The position numbers and the translations under genes were made by a program. This document shows, in pieces, positions 7,558 through 17,060 of a stretch of DNA of 64,000 nt. Each line of letters starts with the position of its first letter. Position 1 is the stretch's first letter. Origin of the DNA: Egaibacter danicus (GTDB taxonomy: Bacteria; Pseudomonadota; Gammaproteobacteria; Burkholderiales; Burkholderiaceae_C); contig JADJII010000002.1 of NCBI GenBank assembly GCA_016707075.1, positions 372,001-436,000 of the forward strand, read 5' to 3'. The notes below the pieces were generated by a model. It had not been told where the DNA came from, searched no databases, and saw only the letters and a list, made by a program, of their open reading frames with translations.

Positions 7558-8763
7558 TCAATCCCAAGACAGCGCACCACCCGATTGATACTCGATGACA
7601 CGAGTTTCAAAGAAGTTGCGCTCTTTCTTCAGGTCAATCATTTCACTCATCCAGGGAAACGGGTTTTCCTCATTCGGAAAGATGGTTTCCAGACCAATTT
7701 GCGTTGCGCGGCGATTGGCGATGTAACGCAAGTAGCCTTTGAACATGGAGGCATTCATGCCCAACACGCCACGAGGCATGGTGTCTTCGGCGTATTTATA
7801 TTCGAGCTCTACAGCTTCCAGAAACAGGGCATTGATCTCAGCCTTGAATGCCGCAGTCCAGAGTTGCGGATTTTCCAGTTTGATCTGGTTGATCAGGTCA
7901 ATGCCGAAATTGCAGTGCATGGATTCGTCACGCAGGATGTATTGGTACTGCTCGGCCGCGCCGGTCATTTTGTTCTGGCGACCGAGAGCCAAAATCTGGG
8001 TGAAGCCAACATAGAAGAACAGGCCTTCCATCAGGCATGCAAACACGATCAGCGACTTGAGAAGCTTCTGGTCGTTCTCCAGCGTACCCGTTGAAAAGTG
8101 CGGATTGGTCAGTGTCTCGATGAATGGAATCAGGAACTGGTCCTTGTTCCGGATGGACTCAACTTCGTTATAGGCGCTAAAAATTTCACTCTCATCCAGA
8201 CCCAGCGATTCCACGATGTACTGGTAGGCATGGGTGTGAATGGCTTCTTCGAAGGCCTGACGCAGCAAAAACTGACGGCACTCTGGCGCCGTGATGTGCC
8301 GATAACTCCCCAGCACAATATTGTTCGCGGCCAATGAATCAGCCGTAACAAAGAAGCCCAGGTTACGTTTGACGATTCGACGCTCATCTTCAGTCAAGCC
8401 GTTAGGATCTTTCCATAGCGCAATGTCCCGCGTCATGTTCACTTCCTGCGGCATCCAGTGATTGGCGCAGCTGGCCAGGTACTTTTCCCAAGCCCACTTG
8501 TATTTAAATGGAACCAGCTGATTGACATCAGTCTTGCCGTTGATGATGCGTTTGTCAGCGGCCTGAACGCGGCGCGGCGGCACTTGTGGCGTAGATCGGC
8601 CGGCAGGAGTTGACTGCAAAACAGTGGTTGGCACAACGGCACCATCATCCAAAGTGCGCAACTGCGGGGAAAGCGGGAGTGGCTCTGTCGGGCGACTGCT
8701 TGACGAGCCGCGTGCGAAGGGCGCTTGCGATGTAGGCTTGACTTCTTCGTCCCAGGACAACAT
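7558..8763 (-). CDS. nrdB: Class Ia ribonucleotide reductase beta subunit
   Basis: NrdB holds the di-iron centre and tyrosyl radical that start ribonucleotide reduction in NrdA, supplying dNTPs. With the ATG at 8763 the protein has 401 residues. The ligand motif EEAIHTHAY (172-180) aligns with E115, H118 and the radical Y122 of the E. coli enzyme, and RDESMHCNFGID provides the later Glu and His ligands. The first 60 residues are a Pro/Ser-rich extension. A TTG four codons upstream (8775) is a less likely start. The gene lies 119 bp downstream of nrdA and is probably co-transcribed from the NrdR-controlled promoter. Confidence 0.96.
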   Translation of the reverse strand: MLSWDEEVKPTSQAPFARGSSSSRPTEPLPLSPQLRTLDDGAVVPTTVLQSTPAGRSTPQVPPRRVQAADKRIINGKTDVNQLVPFKYKWAWEKYLASCANHWMPQEVNMTRDIALWKDPNGLTEDERRIVKRNLGFFVTADSLAANNIVLGSYRHITAPECRQFLLRQAFEEAIHTHAYQYIVESLGLDESEIFSAYNEVESIRNKDQFLIPFIETLTNPHFSTGTLENDQKLLKSLIVFACLMEGLFFYVGFTQILALGRQNKMTGAAEQYQYILRDESMHCNFGIDLINQIKLENPQLWTAAFKAEINALFLEAVELEYKYAEDTMPRGVLGMNASMFKGYLRYIANRRATQIGLETIFPNEENPFPWMSEMIDLKKERNFFETRVIEYQSGGALSWD

Positions 8764-8882
8764 AGATGATTCCAATCAGCGGATTATGAGAGCAGCGAGG
8801 TGAAATGAAAAGTACTCATTCACTTCGCTACTGATTTGTGTTGTTCAATTGCATCGTCTTGAATCTGACAACGCCACATTCA

Positions 8883-11801
8883 TCACTGGCATGATTCACA
8901 CGTCGGGTCATCGATGCCGCAAAACTTGATGTCGGTTGCAGGGCTGGATGCCATCTGCAATTGCGCGGCTGCTGCCGCTACGTCCAATGCACTCATGCCG
9001 GCGGATCCCGAGCGTGGTTCGCCGCCAGAGGAAACTGCATTCATGCGCCCGGCGCTCACGGTGGATTTTTCCACGTGAGTTGCTGACATGGTGCGCAAAT
9101 AGTAGGTGGTCTTCAGGCCACGAATCCAGGCCAGTTTGTAGGTATCATCCAGCTTCTTGCCTGACGCACCCGCCATGTAGATATTGAGCGACTGAGCTTG
9201 GTCGATCCATTTCTGGCGCCGCGCCGCAGCCTCGACCAGCCATTGGGTTTCCACCTCGAAAGCCGTGGCGTACAGCGCCTTGATCTCCTGGGGGACGCGA
9301 TCGATCGGGTTGAGGGAGCCATCGAAGTGCTTGAGATCCATGACCATGACATCGTCCCAAAGGCCCAGCCGTTTGAGGTCACGCACCAGATAGTTGTTGA
9401 TGATGGTGAACTCGCCCGACAGGTTGGACTTGACAGACAGGTTTCCAAAACTGGGCTCAATCGACGCGTCCACACCGATGATGTTGGAGATGGTGGCCGT
9501 CGGAGCAATGGCGACGCAATTGGAGTTACGCATGCCATCCCTGGCGATCTTCTTGCGCAGGGTGTCCCAATCCAGCGTGGACGACCGGTCGACTTCGACA
9601 TACCCACCACGCTCGCGCGCCAGCATGTCCAGCGTGTCTATTGGCAGGATACCCTTCTCCCACAGCGAACCCTTGTAGCTGGAGTACTGCCCACGCTCGC
9701 GTGCCAGCTCGGTGGACGCCCAATAGGCGTAGTAACACACCGCCTCCATGGATTTGTCAGCAAAATCGACGGCCGCTTCGCTGGCATAGGGAATGCGAAG
9801 TTCATACAGGCTGTCCTGGAAAGCCATCACCCCCAGGCCGACCGGGCGGTGCCGCATGTTCGAGTCACGCGCCTTCTTGACTGCGTAGTAATTGATGTCA
9901 ATCACGTTATCGAGCATGCGCATGGCGATTGAGATGGTTTTTTGCAACTTGGCGTGGTCTACGCCACCATCTTTCAGGTGCTGGAGCAGATTCACGGAAC
10001 CGAGATTGCAGACGGCCGTTTCAGTGTCGCTAGTATTCAGCGTAATTTCCGTGCACAGGTTGGACGAGTGAATGACGCCGGCATGTTGCTGGGGTGAGCG
10101 AACATTGCACGCGTCTTTGAAAGTGATCCATGGGTGTCCGGTCTCGAACAGCATGGTCAGCATTTTTCGCCAGAGGTCGGCAGCAGGTAGTGTCCGCGAC
10201 GGCTTGATTTCACCGCGTGCAGCTTTTTCTTCGTACGCGACATAGGCCTTTTCAAAATCAGCACCGAACTTGTCGTGCAGGTCTGGCACATTCGATGGCG
10301 AAAACAGGGTCCACGGGCCTTTTTCCATGACCCGGCGCATGAACAGGTCAGGAATCCAGTTGGCCGTGTTCATGTCATGGGTGCGGCGGCGATCATCGCC
10401 GGTGTTTTTGCGCAGCTCCAGAAATTCTTCAATATCCAGATGCCAGGTTTCCAGATAGGTGCAGACGGCGCCCTTGCGCTTGCCGCCCTGATTCACGGCA
10501 ACGGCTGTGTCGTTGACGACTTTCAGGAACGGCACTACACCCTGGGACTCTCCGTTGGTCCCTTTGATATGGGATCCCAGTGCGCGAACGCGCGTCCAGT
10601 CATTGCCCAGCCCACCGGCAAATTTGGAGAGCAATGCGTTTTCCTTGATGGACTCATAGATGCCATCCAGATCATCGGGCACGGTGGTCAGATAGCAGCT
10701 GGAGAGCTGGGAACGTAATGTGCCGCTGTTGAACAGCGTCGGGGTGCTGGACATGAAGTCAAAGCTCGACAGCACTTCATAAAACTCGATGGCCCGCGCC
10801 TCACGGTCAATCTCATTGAGTGACAGGCCCATGGCGACCCGCATGAAAAAGGCCTGAGGCATCTCAATGCGTGTCTTGCCGATGTGCAGGAAGTAGCGGT
10901 CATACAGCGTCTGCAGGCCAAGGTAATCAAACTTCAGATCGCGCTCAGGCTTCAGCGCCGCACCCAGGCGTTTCAGGTCAAACTGCTGCAGTTTTTCGTC
11001 CAGCAACTCGGCATCCACCCCGCGTTTGATGAATTGCGGGAAATAGTCAATATAGGCTTGCCCCATTTCAGCCTGATCGACATCCTTGCCCAGGACTTCC
11101 TTGGCAATTGTGTGGAATAGCAGGCGCGCGGTGGCGAAGGTGTAGTCCGGATCTTTCTCAATCAGCGTACGGGCTGCCAGGACCGAGGCTTTGTAAACCT
11201 CGTCCATGGGGACGCCGTCATACAGGTTGCGCATGGTCTCTGCCATGATCGGATCCGGTTTGATGTCTGCGCCCAGGCCTGCACAAGCGTCCTGAATCAG
11301 GTTTTGTAAACGGCTCAGATCCAGAACGATGCGCTGGCCATTGTCCAGAGCATGCAGAACAGGGGTTGAGGGCGCCTCCTGGGTGACTTTTCTGGCGCGT
11401 TCCTGCGCCCGCTTTTCGCGATACAGCACATAGGCACGTGCGATTTCATGATGGCCGCCCCGCATGAGCCCCAACTCAACCTGATCCTGTACATCTTCGA
11501 TATGAAATGTTCCACCCCCGGGGCGAGAGCGCATGAGTGCGCGAATGACCGCCTGCGTCAGGCCATCAACCATTTCCCTCACGCTGGCTGAGGCCGCTCC
11601 TTGCGTTCCGTGCACCGCAAGAAATGCCTTCATCATGGCAACCGCGATCTTGTTGGGTTCAAACGGAACGACTGCGCCATTGCGGCGGATGATCTGGTAC
11701 TGCTGGAATGAATTGAGAGCGGTCGCAACTCCATTGTCAGAGCCATGAAGCCCGAGAACTCCGGTATGAATTGAGTGGGACGTGTTGGTAGCGGTTTGCA
11801 T
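8883..11801 (-). CDS. nrdA: Class Ia ribonucleotide reductase alpha subunit
   Basis: NrdA is the catalytic subunit that reduces ribonucleoside diphosphates. The 972-residue protein begins with an ATP-cone (about residues 35-125, RRNGAVVPFEPNKIAVAMMK...) that senses ATP/dATP. It continues through the barrel with NLCTEI and NSNCVAIAPTAT, and ends with the redox-active CESC pair for thioredoxin or glutaredoxin. The start at 11801 has GAGGAA 5 bp upstream; a 27-codon longer reading is rejected. Two NrdR boxes and a sigma-70 promoter lie 85-130 bp upstream. Confidence 0.97.
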   Translation of the reverse strand: MQTATNTSHSIHTGVLGLHGSDNGVATALNSFQQYQIIRRNGAVVPFEPNKIAVAMMKAFLAVHGTQGAASASVREMVDGLTQAVIRALMRSRPGGGTFHIEDVQDQVELGLMRGGHHEIARAYVLYREKRAQERARKVTQEAPSTPVLHALDNGQRIVLDLSRLQNLIQDACAGLGADIKPDPIMAETMRNLYDGVPMDEVYKASVLAARTLIEKDPDYTFATARLLFHTIAKEVLGKDVDQAEMGQAYIDYFPQFIKRGVDAELLDEKLQQFDLKRLGAALKPERDLKFDYLGLQTLYDRYFLHIGKTRIEMPQAFFMRVAMGLSLNEIDREARAIEFYEVLSSFDFMSSTPTLFNSGTLRSQLSSCYLTTVPDDLDGIYESIKENALLSKFAGGLGNDWTRVRALGSHIKGTNGESQGVVPFLKVVNDTAVAVNQGGKRKGAVCTYLETWHLDIEEFLELRKNTGDDRRRTHDMNTANWIPDLFMRRVMEKGPWTLFSPSNVPDLHDKFGADFEKAYVAYEEKAARGEIKPSRTLPAADLWRKMLTMLFETGHPWITFKDACNVRSPQQHAGVIHSSNLCTEITLNTSDTETAVCNLGSVNLLQHLKDGGVDHAKLQKTISIAMRMLDNVIDINYYAVKKARDSNMRHRPVGLGVMAFQDSLYELRIPYASEAAVDFADKSMEAVCYYAYWASTELARERGQYSSYKGSLWEKGILPIDTLDMLARERGGYVEVDRSSTLDWDTLRKKIARDGMRNSNCVAIAPTATISNIIGVDASIEPSFGNLSVKSNLSGEFTIINNYLVRDLKRLGLWDDVMVMDLKHFDGSLNPIDRVPQEIKALYATAFEVETQWLVEAAARRQKWIDQAQSLNIYMAGASGKKLDDTYKLAWIRGLKTTYYLRTMSATHVEKSTVSAGRMNAVSSGGEPRSGSAGMSALDVAAAAAQLQMASSPATDIKFCGIDDPTCESCQ

Positions 11802-11885
11802 TATTTCCTCATCGATGGCGATATTTTTTGGTCTGGTGACCCTAGCAGGCTGCTTTGTTGTGCTCGACTTCAGTGGGCGCATCGC

Positions 11886-11933
11886 ACACTATATCTGGGG
11901 TCAGATCACATGGCAAGCCACTACCAGTAGTGT
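11886..11933 (-). promoter_or_regulatory. nrdAB promoter with paired NrdR boxes
   Basis: Box 1 (11886-11901, ACACTATATCTGGGGT) and box 2 (11918-11933, CCACTACCAGTAGTGT) match the NrdR consensus ACACWATATMTWGTGT at about 13 and 11 of 16 positions and start 32 bp apart, the three-turn spacing NrdR normally needs. On the minus strand, -35 TTGCCA (11916-11911) and -10 TATAGT (11893-11888) are separated by exactly 17 bp. Box 1 covers the -10. This predicts repression of nrdAB by NrdR when dATP is high. nrdR itself is not in the window. Confidence 0.75.
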
Positions 11934-12178
11934 ATCGCGTGGATTCGTCACGTATCGTAAAAACGCGTGGATTGGAAGGGTAATAGTAGCCATCGGGGGA
12001 ATTGATTTCTGATGCGAATCAGGCAAACTGCGTTGCCAGATCGAAGGCTCATTGCAGAAATCCAGCAATCTCGCGAGCTTTCACGCGGTTTCCTCTGGAT
12101 ATGCGCATGCTGCCTCAGTTCCAGTCTTTGCGAGGCTGATTCAGGTAGTCCTGGCGGGCCGGAAAAACTCAGGCAGAT
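11934..12178. other. Non-coding stretch between ampD and the nrdA promoter
   Basis: Together with 11802-11933 this forms a 377 bp gene-free region. Apart from the NrdR/promoter site described separately, I see no convincing gene, RNA or terminator in it. Short open frames here lack ribosome binding sites. Confidence 0.5.
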
Positions 12179-12751
12179 CTAGGGAAAATACTGATCGTCC
12201 CAACCGAGTGACTGTTGCAAAAGTGTCCAATCAAAGCCCGGACCCGGATCGATTTTCCGTCCCGGGGCTATGTGCTCGTGTCCAGCGATATGGCGAATGT
12301 TGTATCGCGTAGAAATTGCGGAGCACAGATCAGCGAGCGTTTCGTATTGTCCGGTTTCGAATGACTCTCCTTCAAGACCTTCGAGCTCAATGCCGATTGA
12401 GTGGTCGTTGCAGTTGTCGCGTCCCTGGTAGCAAGACTTTCCGGCGTGCCAGGCCCGGTCATCGCAGCTGACAAATTGCCAGAGATCACCATTGCGCCGA
12501 ATGTAGAAATGGGAAGAGACTTCCATCCCCTTGATCGTCTGAAAGTAGGGATGTTGGGCCCAATCCAGCGTGTTGGTGAACAGTGCCTGAACTTCATTGC
12601 CCCCATATTGGCCTGGTGGCAGGCTGATGGAGTGAATCACAATCAAGTCGATGATCGCGGCATCCGGGCGAACTCCGTAATTCGGCGAATGCAGCCGACG
12701 CGCAAACCGGTACCAGCCGTCTGCCCAGAGGGTGGTGTTGCTGTCAACCAC
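12179..12751 (-). CDS. ampD: 1,6-anhydro-N-acetylmuramyl-L-alanine amidase
   Basis: AmpD is a cytoplasmic zinc amidase that removes the peptide from anhydro-muropeptides in wall recycling. The 190-residue protein has the Amidase_2 fold: the first zinc His is in LIVIHSISLPPG, followed by SSHFYIRRNGDLWQFV, WHAG, SIGIELEG and the last zinc ligands in GHEHIAPGRKIDPGPGFDW. The start is GTG and overlaps the 3' end of the pilR gene by 8 bp, so it is translationally coupled. It completes a pathway with mpl at the window start. Confidence 0.95.
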   Translation of the reverse strand: MVDSNTTLWADGWYRFARRLHSPNYGVRPDAAIIDLIVIHSISLPPGQYGGNEVQALFTNTLDWAQHPYFQTIKGMEVSSHFYIRRNGDLWQFVSCDDRAWHAGKSCYQGRDNCNDHSIGIELEGLEGESFETGQYETLADLCSAISTRYNIRHIAGHEHIAPGRKIDPGPGFDWTLLQQSLGWDDQYFP

Positions 12752-14222
12752 TTTGCTTGGGGTCTTCAGCCGCGTCGGATCCCTGGGGCATGTCGATATT
12801 GAGCCTGGCGATGCGGTACCGCATCTGTCGCAAACTCAAGCCCAATCGTGACGCCGCTGCCGTGCGGTTAAAGCCGGCATCTTCCAGGGCCTTGACCAGT
12901 ATTTCCCTCTCCTGCTGATCCAGATGCTGCTGCAAATCGCTGGGTATCGTGTCGGGCTCGTCATCCAGATCAGATGTTTTTGCTGGTTGCCTGTCCGGAT
13001 GGAAAGCTGGCCTGACTTCCTCGTTGATCTGGAGTTGCTCTGTGTCTCCGAGCGCCACGGCGCGGTGAAGCAGATTTTCCAGTTCCCGCACGTTTCCGCG
13101 TAGCGGATGACGTGAAACTTGTGCAAGCAATGCGGGTGACAGAACAGGGACGTCAATGCCGGCTTCGTCGGCAATGCGGTTGAGCAACGCGATGCACAGG
13201 GCCGGCAGGTCGTCCAGTCGTTCGCGCAAAGGCGGGATATGGATCTCGATGACGTTCAGCCGATAGTACAAATCCTGCCGGAACCGGCCAGCTTCGACTT
13301 CTGCCGCCAGGTCCTTGTGTGTGGCGCTGACAATGCGCACATCGACCGTCTCTTCCTGGGTGGCGCCAATGGCTCGCACACTGCGCTCCTGAATGGCGCG
13401 CAACAGTTTGGACTGCATGGCCAGTGGAAGATCACCGATCTCATCCAGAAACAGGGTGCCGCCCCGTGCAGCCTGAAAGAAGCCGTCCCGATCCTGGGTG
13501 GCCCCCGTATAGGAACCTTTTTTGGCCCCAAAGAATTCAGCCTCAAGAAGATTTTCCGGGATGGCGCTGCAATTCACTGCCACCAGGGGGCCATCTGCGC
13601 GCTGACTGTTTCCATGCAAGGCACCGGCCGCCAGTTCTTTGCCGGTGCCTGACTCACCGCGTATCAACACGGGCGCCATGCTACGGGCCACTTTGGCGAT
13701 GCGCTCCTTCACCTGTCGCATGGCTGGGGACTCGCCTACCATGCGCTGCAGGCTGGCCTGGGCGGCCGTCAATCGGTGTGGTTGTGCTTCTGTTTCAGTA
13801 CGCGAGGATGGGCTCGCACCGCTTTTGGATGCAGGCCTGACGTCCCGTACAGCGGATGCAATGACCAGGCGAAACTGCTTCAAATCCACCGGTTTGGTGA
13901 GGTAGTCGAATGCCCCGGCCTTGAGGGATTCCACCGCATTCTCCGCAGAACCGTACGCGGTGATCACGACGCAGCGCTCATGCCGGCCCTGTTCCCGAAT
14001 GCCTCTCAGCAAAGAGGTACCCAGCCCGTCAGGCAAACGCATGTCGGTGATGAGTACGTCGAAAACCTGTTCAGCCAATAGCTGGCGCGCTTCTTCCACC
14101 GTTCCTGCGGTCTCAACCCGGTACCCCTCGCGCAAGAGGGTCAGTTCGTACAGGGTTCGCAAGTCAGGCTCATCATCCACGACCAGGATGTGTGCATTGG
14201 AGGGCAGATCTTTGATGCTCAT
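12744..14222 (-). CDS. pilR: Sigma-54-dependent response regulator PilR
   Basis: The 492-residue NtrC-family activator switches on sigma-54 promoters, classically pilA for type IV pili. It has a receiver domain (about 10-125, VVDDEPDLRT, phospho-Asp in LITDMRLPDG, Lys in LTKPVD), an AAA+ domain with Walker A GESGTGKE and the loop motif GSYTGA (usual form GAFTGA), and a C-terminal Fis-type helix-turn-helix (NRTAAASRLGLSLRQMRYRI). It overlaps pilS by 4 bp (ATGA) and ampD by 8 bp. The pairing with pilS supports PilR over other NtrC relatives. Confidence 0.92.
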   Translation of the reverse strand: MSIKDLPSNAHILVVDDEPDLRTLYELTLLREGYRVETAGTVEEARQLLAEQVFDVLITDMRLPDGLGTSLLRGIREQGRHERCVVITAYGSAENAVESLKAGAFDYLTKPVDLKQFRLVIASAVRDVRPASKSGASPSSRTETEAQPHRLTAAQASLQRMVGESPAMRQVKERIAKVARSMAPVLIRGESGTGKELAAGALHGNSQRADGPLVAVNCSAIPENLLEAEFFGAKKGSYTGATQDRDGFFQAARGGTLFLDEIGDLPLAMQSKLLRAIQERSVRAIGATQEETVDVRIVSATHKDLAAEVEAGRFRQDLYYRLNVIEIHIPPLRERLDDLPALCIALLNRIADEAGIDVPVLSPALLAQVSRHPLRGNVRELENLLHRAVALGDTEQLQINEEVRPAFHPDRQPAKTSDLDDEPDTIPSDLQQHLDQQEREILVKALEDAGFNRTAAASRLGLSLRQMRYRIARLNIDMPQGSDAAEDPKQSG

Positions 14223-15958
14223 GGTTCAAGAGGCATTTTGTCAGACTGGCGTGAGCCATCAGACTCCCGCCGCGATGGACGGAAAGTGATGAAAAACTCA
14301 TTGCCATCAAGTTCCTGCCCGCGAACGAACCGGCGTGAACGCTGGTAGGCGATGGTAGCGCCGTGTCCGTCACACAGTTCCCGACAGATATACAGCCCTA
14401 GCCCGCTGGAGCGGCTTTCAGATGAAAAGAAGGGCTCAAACAGGTTGCGTTCAATGGACTGGTCCAGGGGGTCACCATCGCTCCAGATGCTCAAGATGGC
14501 CTGACCGGAAGGTGCTGCACCGGTCGATACCACCATGGCATCAGCTCTGGTTGACGCGTAGCGTTTGGCATTGTCCAGCAGGTTCACCATGACGCGACGA
14601 AGATGTTCAGGGTCGAAAGCCACCAGAACGTCAGCAAGCGCAGTCTCAACCTTCAAAATTCTGGCAGATGCGGTCTGGTGAGCCCAGTCATTGCAATTGC
14701 GCGTCACGGCATCATCCAGACGCAGGCCGGGTGACGCTGATGGCTGGCCGTGCGACTTCACCCGTGCGAGATTCAGGATCTCATCGACGGTGCGCTCCAG
14801 CCGTTTGGCGTTCTGCCGCACGATCTGTATCAACTGCTGTAGTCTGGGGTCGGAAATATCCTCTTCCAGCAAGGCATTGGCCTGAACGATGGCAGCGAGC
14901 GGGTTGCGGATTTCGTGCGCCACAGCGGCCGACATGCGACCCATGCTGGCCAGCTTTTCAGTTCGCGCCCTGGCTTCCGTTTCCCGCTGATCCTGCAAAA
15001 AAATCACGCACAGACTTTCCGCGTTGCTGCCCATCCCCGGAGTCAGCCGGGTGCGGGCCAAAATGCGCCGCTGTCCCTGACCGGCGTGCTGGATGCTCAC
15101 GTCGGCCTGTTGTGGCGCCTTGCGTGCAAAGCTCATCCGCATCATCTCGACCAGTGGGCGCCAGCCTGGCTCAGCGGTCAGCTCAAAGGAGGAAGCCGTC
15201 AATGCGCGTTCGGAACCGAGCAGGTAGCGGGCCGCTGGATTGGCTGAGCGAACCAGCCCCTTGGGGTCAACCACCAGAACGCCATCCGTCAGCGTTTCAA
15301 TCACCAGTTCATTCACCTGCCGTTGCACCCGCGCAGCCAGCTGACTGCGCCGGGAGCGCAACTCCTCATTGGCAAGCCGGGTGGAAATCTGGTTTGCCAG
15401 CAGTGCAATGGCGAAGCCCCCGGCGCCTGTCAGGGCGGCTTGGGCCCACAGACCTGCAACGTCACCCGCCGCATGAAAGGCCAGCCACGCGGCATGGCCC
15501 AGCAAAATCAGCGTCACGCTGGCGGCCGTCCCCAGGGCCAGCAGCATGGAACCCAGGACTGCGGCCACCAGAACCGGCAGGCCAAAGAGCGGGGCGTAAT
15601 TGACAGTGGCGCCCTGCATGAATTGCAGGATAGCGAAAACGCAAAGGTCCACGCCAATGATCGCGAGCCAGCGCCGGCCCAGAGTCTGTCCCAGCTGATG
15701 CCGCTTGAAGAGGACACGCACGGCCAGTGTCGCTGCCAGGTAGGCGACGCAGATCAGGATCAGCGAGCTGTCGTGAGACGGCCCGAATGCCAGAACAACA
15801 AACTGCAGCAGCAGCAAAACCACGGCAATGGCAACCCTGGCAGTCATGCAGCCACGCCACAGCCGCTCCATTTCGTTGGGCCGCTCTACACGTTCCGTTG
15901 TTCCCGAATCCAGTATCGAGGGGCCAAACCAGGAGTGGCCTTCGGCTTGCCGGGCCAT
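14219..15958 (-). CDS. pilS: Sensor histidine kinase PilS
   Basis: The 579-residue membrane kinase phosphorylates PilR. The N-terminal 200 residues hold about six hydrophobic segments, as in PilS. A PAS-like region follows (VDPKGLVRSANPAARYLLG), then the dimerisation box with the phospho-His in SAAVAHEIRNPLAAI, and the ATPase domain with N box VMVNLLDNAKRYA and G box SSGLGLYICREL. It overlaps pilR by 4 bp and starts right beside the stop of the PP0621-like gene, so all are one minus-strand operon. Confidence 0.93.
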   Translation of the reverse strand: MARQAEGHSWFGPSILDSGTTERVERPNEMERLWRGCMTARVAIAVVLLLLQFVVLAFGPSHDSSLILICVAYLAATLAVRVLFKRHQLGQTLGRRWLAIIGVDLCVFAILQFMQGATVNYAPLFGLPVLVAAVLGSMLLALGTAASVTLILLGHAAWLAFHAAGDVAGLWAQAALTGAGGFAIALLANQISTRLANEELRSRRSQLAARVQRQVNELVIETLTDGVLVVDPKGLVRSANPAARYLLGSERALTASSFELTAEPGWRPLVEMMRMSFARKAPQQADVSIQHAGQGQRRILARTRLTPGMGSNAESLCVIFLQDQRETEARARTEKLASMGRMSAAVAHEIRNPLAAIVQANALLEEDISDPRLQQLIQIVRQNAKRLERTVDEILNLARVKSHGQPSASPGLRLDDAVTRNCNDWAHQTASARILKVETALADVLVAFDPEHLRRVMVNLLDNAKRYASTRADAMVVSTGAAPSGQAILSIWSDGDPLDQSIERNLFEPFFSSESRSSGLGLYICRELCDGHGATIAYQRSRRFVRGQELDGNEFFITFRPSRRESDGSRQSDKMPLEP

Positions 15959-16183
15959 TCAGTCCTCTGCGCGGTGACGGTGGTCGTTCCCGCAGTACAG
16001 GCCAAGCCTGCCTTCAACCGCATCCGCTCTTGGAACATGCAGCGAACACAGCTGGCATTCAATCATGTCTTGTGGCGAACCAGGCTCAGGGCGTGCGCGT
16101 TTTCCTTCCTGCCTGGGCAGGCGATTGGACCGCCAAACGCCAATCCCGATCAACACAACAACCAGTACGAGCAGGTATTTCAT
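15959..16183 (-). CDS. PP0621-family small membrane protein, 74 aa
   Basis: It has one N-terminal membrane helix (MKYLLVLVVVLIGIGVW), a basic linker, and a C-terminal CQLC ... YC motif (MIECQLCSLHVPRADAV, GLYCGNDH), suggesting a small cytoplasmic metal-binding knuckle. This matches the PP0621 family found between pilS and ypjD-like genes in Betaproteobacteria. Function is unknown. It overlaps the upstream cytochrome-assembly-like gene by 4 bp. Confidence 0.85.
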   Translation of the reverse strand: MKYLLVLVVVLIGIGVWRSNRLPRQEGKRARPEPGSPQDMIECQLCSLHVPRADAVEGRLGLYCGNDHRHRAED

Positions 16184-16983
16184 GTTGCACGGCCCAGAAC
16201 GACTTCAAGTACAAAGCGTGAGCCAACGTAAGCCAGCAACAGCAACCCCGAACCGATGTACAGCACGCTAACCGCGCGCCGGCCCCGCCAGCCCCATTGC
16301 GACCGCCCGATCAGCAGCACGGCGAACGTCAACCACGACAGGACAGAAAAAATGGTTTTGTGATTCCACTTCCATCCCGCCTGAGATTCATAAAGCGAAT
16401 CACCGAACAGGATTGCCACCAGCAGGGAGGCCGACAGCAGGATGAAGCCACCCGCGACAAAGCGGAACATCAGGCGCTCTATGGTCAATAGCGGCATGCC
16501 GCTGTGGGAGTCGGCGGCGAGGCGAATGCGGTCTTCGGTTCGCGTCATGAACCAGGCATGTGCCACGGCCGCGCCGAACAATCCGTAGGAGGCAATTCCC
16601 AGCGCCCAGTGCAGCGGCAACCAGGGCGAAGCAGTCGGGTGCAGCGCACTGCCCGGAAAGAAAAGCGCGATCAGCACGGCGGCGGCGCCCAGCGCGCACA
16701 AGGCCCAACGAGTTTGAAGCTGGGGAAATACGCGACTCTCGATCATGTACACCGCCGCAACCAGCCAGGCCGTGACCGACAGGGCAGGCCCAAATCCAAA
16801 ACGTGGTTCCCCTGCCAGGAGGCCAAAGGCCAGCACAAGGGCATGAAGCAGCCATGCCAGCAGGAACGCGCCGCGGGCAACGGTTGAGCTCAGCTGCGAC
16901 GACCCCAGCGCAGGCACCAGATAGGCAAGCGCCGCGACGATGGCCAAAGGCATGCTGAGAGAGGTGGCACTGGCTAGAATCAT
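16180..16983 (-). CDS. Cytochrome c assembly-type membrane protein (YpjD/HemX-like)
   Basis: A 267-residue protein with about eight hydrophobic helices. Conserved His residues (PLHWALGIASYGLFG and the KWNHKTIFSVLSW region) are placed as in the CcmC/CcsA/HemX family of haem-handling membrane proteins. The YpjD branch has no settled biochemical role. It is divergent from ffh (77 bp apart) and heads the minus-strand run through PP0621, pilS, pilR and ampD. Confidence 0.88.
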   Translation of the reverse strand: MILASATSLSMPLAIVAALAYLVPALGSSQLSSTVARGAFLLAWLLHALVLAFGLLAGEPRFGFGPALSVTAWLVAAVYMIESRVFPQLQTRWALCALGAAAVLIALFFPGSALHPTASPWLPLHWALGIASYGLFGAAVAHAWFMTRTEDRIRLAADSHSGMPLLTIERLMFRFVAGGFILLSASLLVAILFGDSLYESQAGWKWNHKTIFSVLSWLTFAVLLIGRSQWGWRGRRAVSVLYIGSGLLLLAYVGSRFVLEVVLGRAT

Positions 16984-17060
16984 GGGTACAGTTTAGCGTT
17001 TTGCACACTGCCAATTTTCACTGGCACCCAACTTTGGTTCCCCCAGCGGGTCTTTCTTCC

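Noticed and set aside
7398..7610. 70-codon minus-strand frame upstream of the histone-like gene
   Set aside because: It overlaps the nrdB 3' end and the leader region, with no family match or convincing start; treated as untranslated leader.
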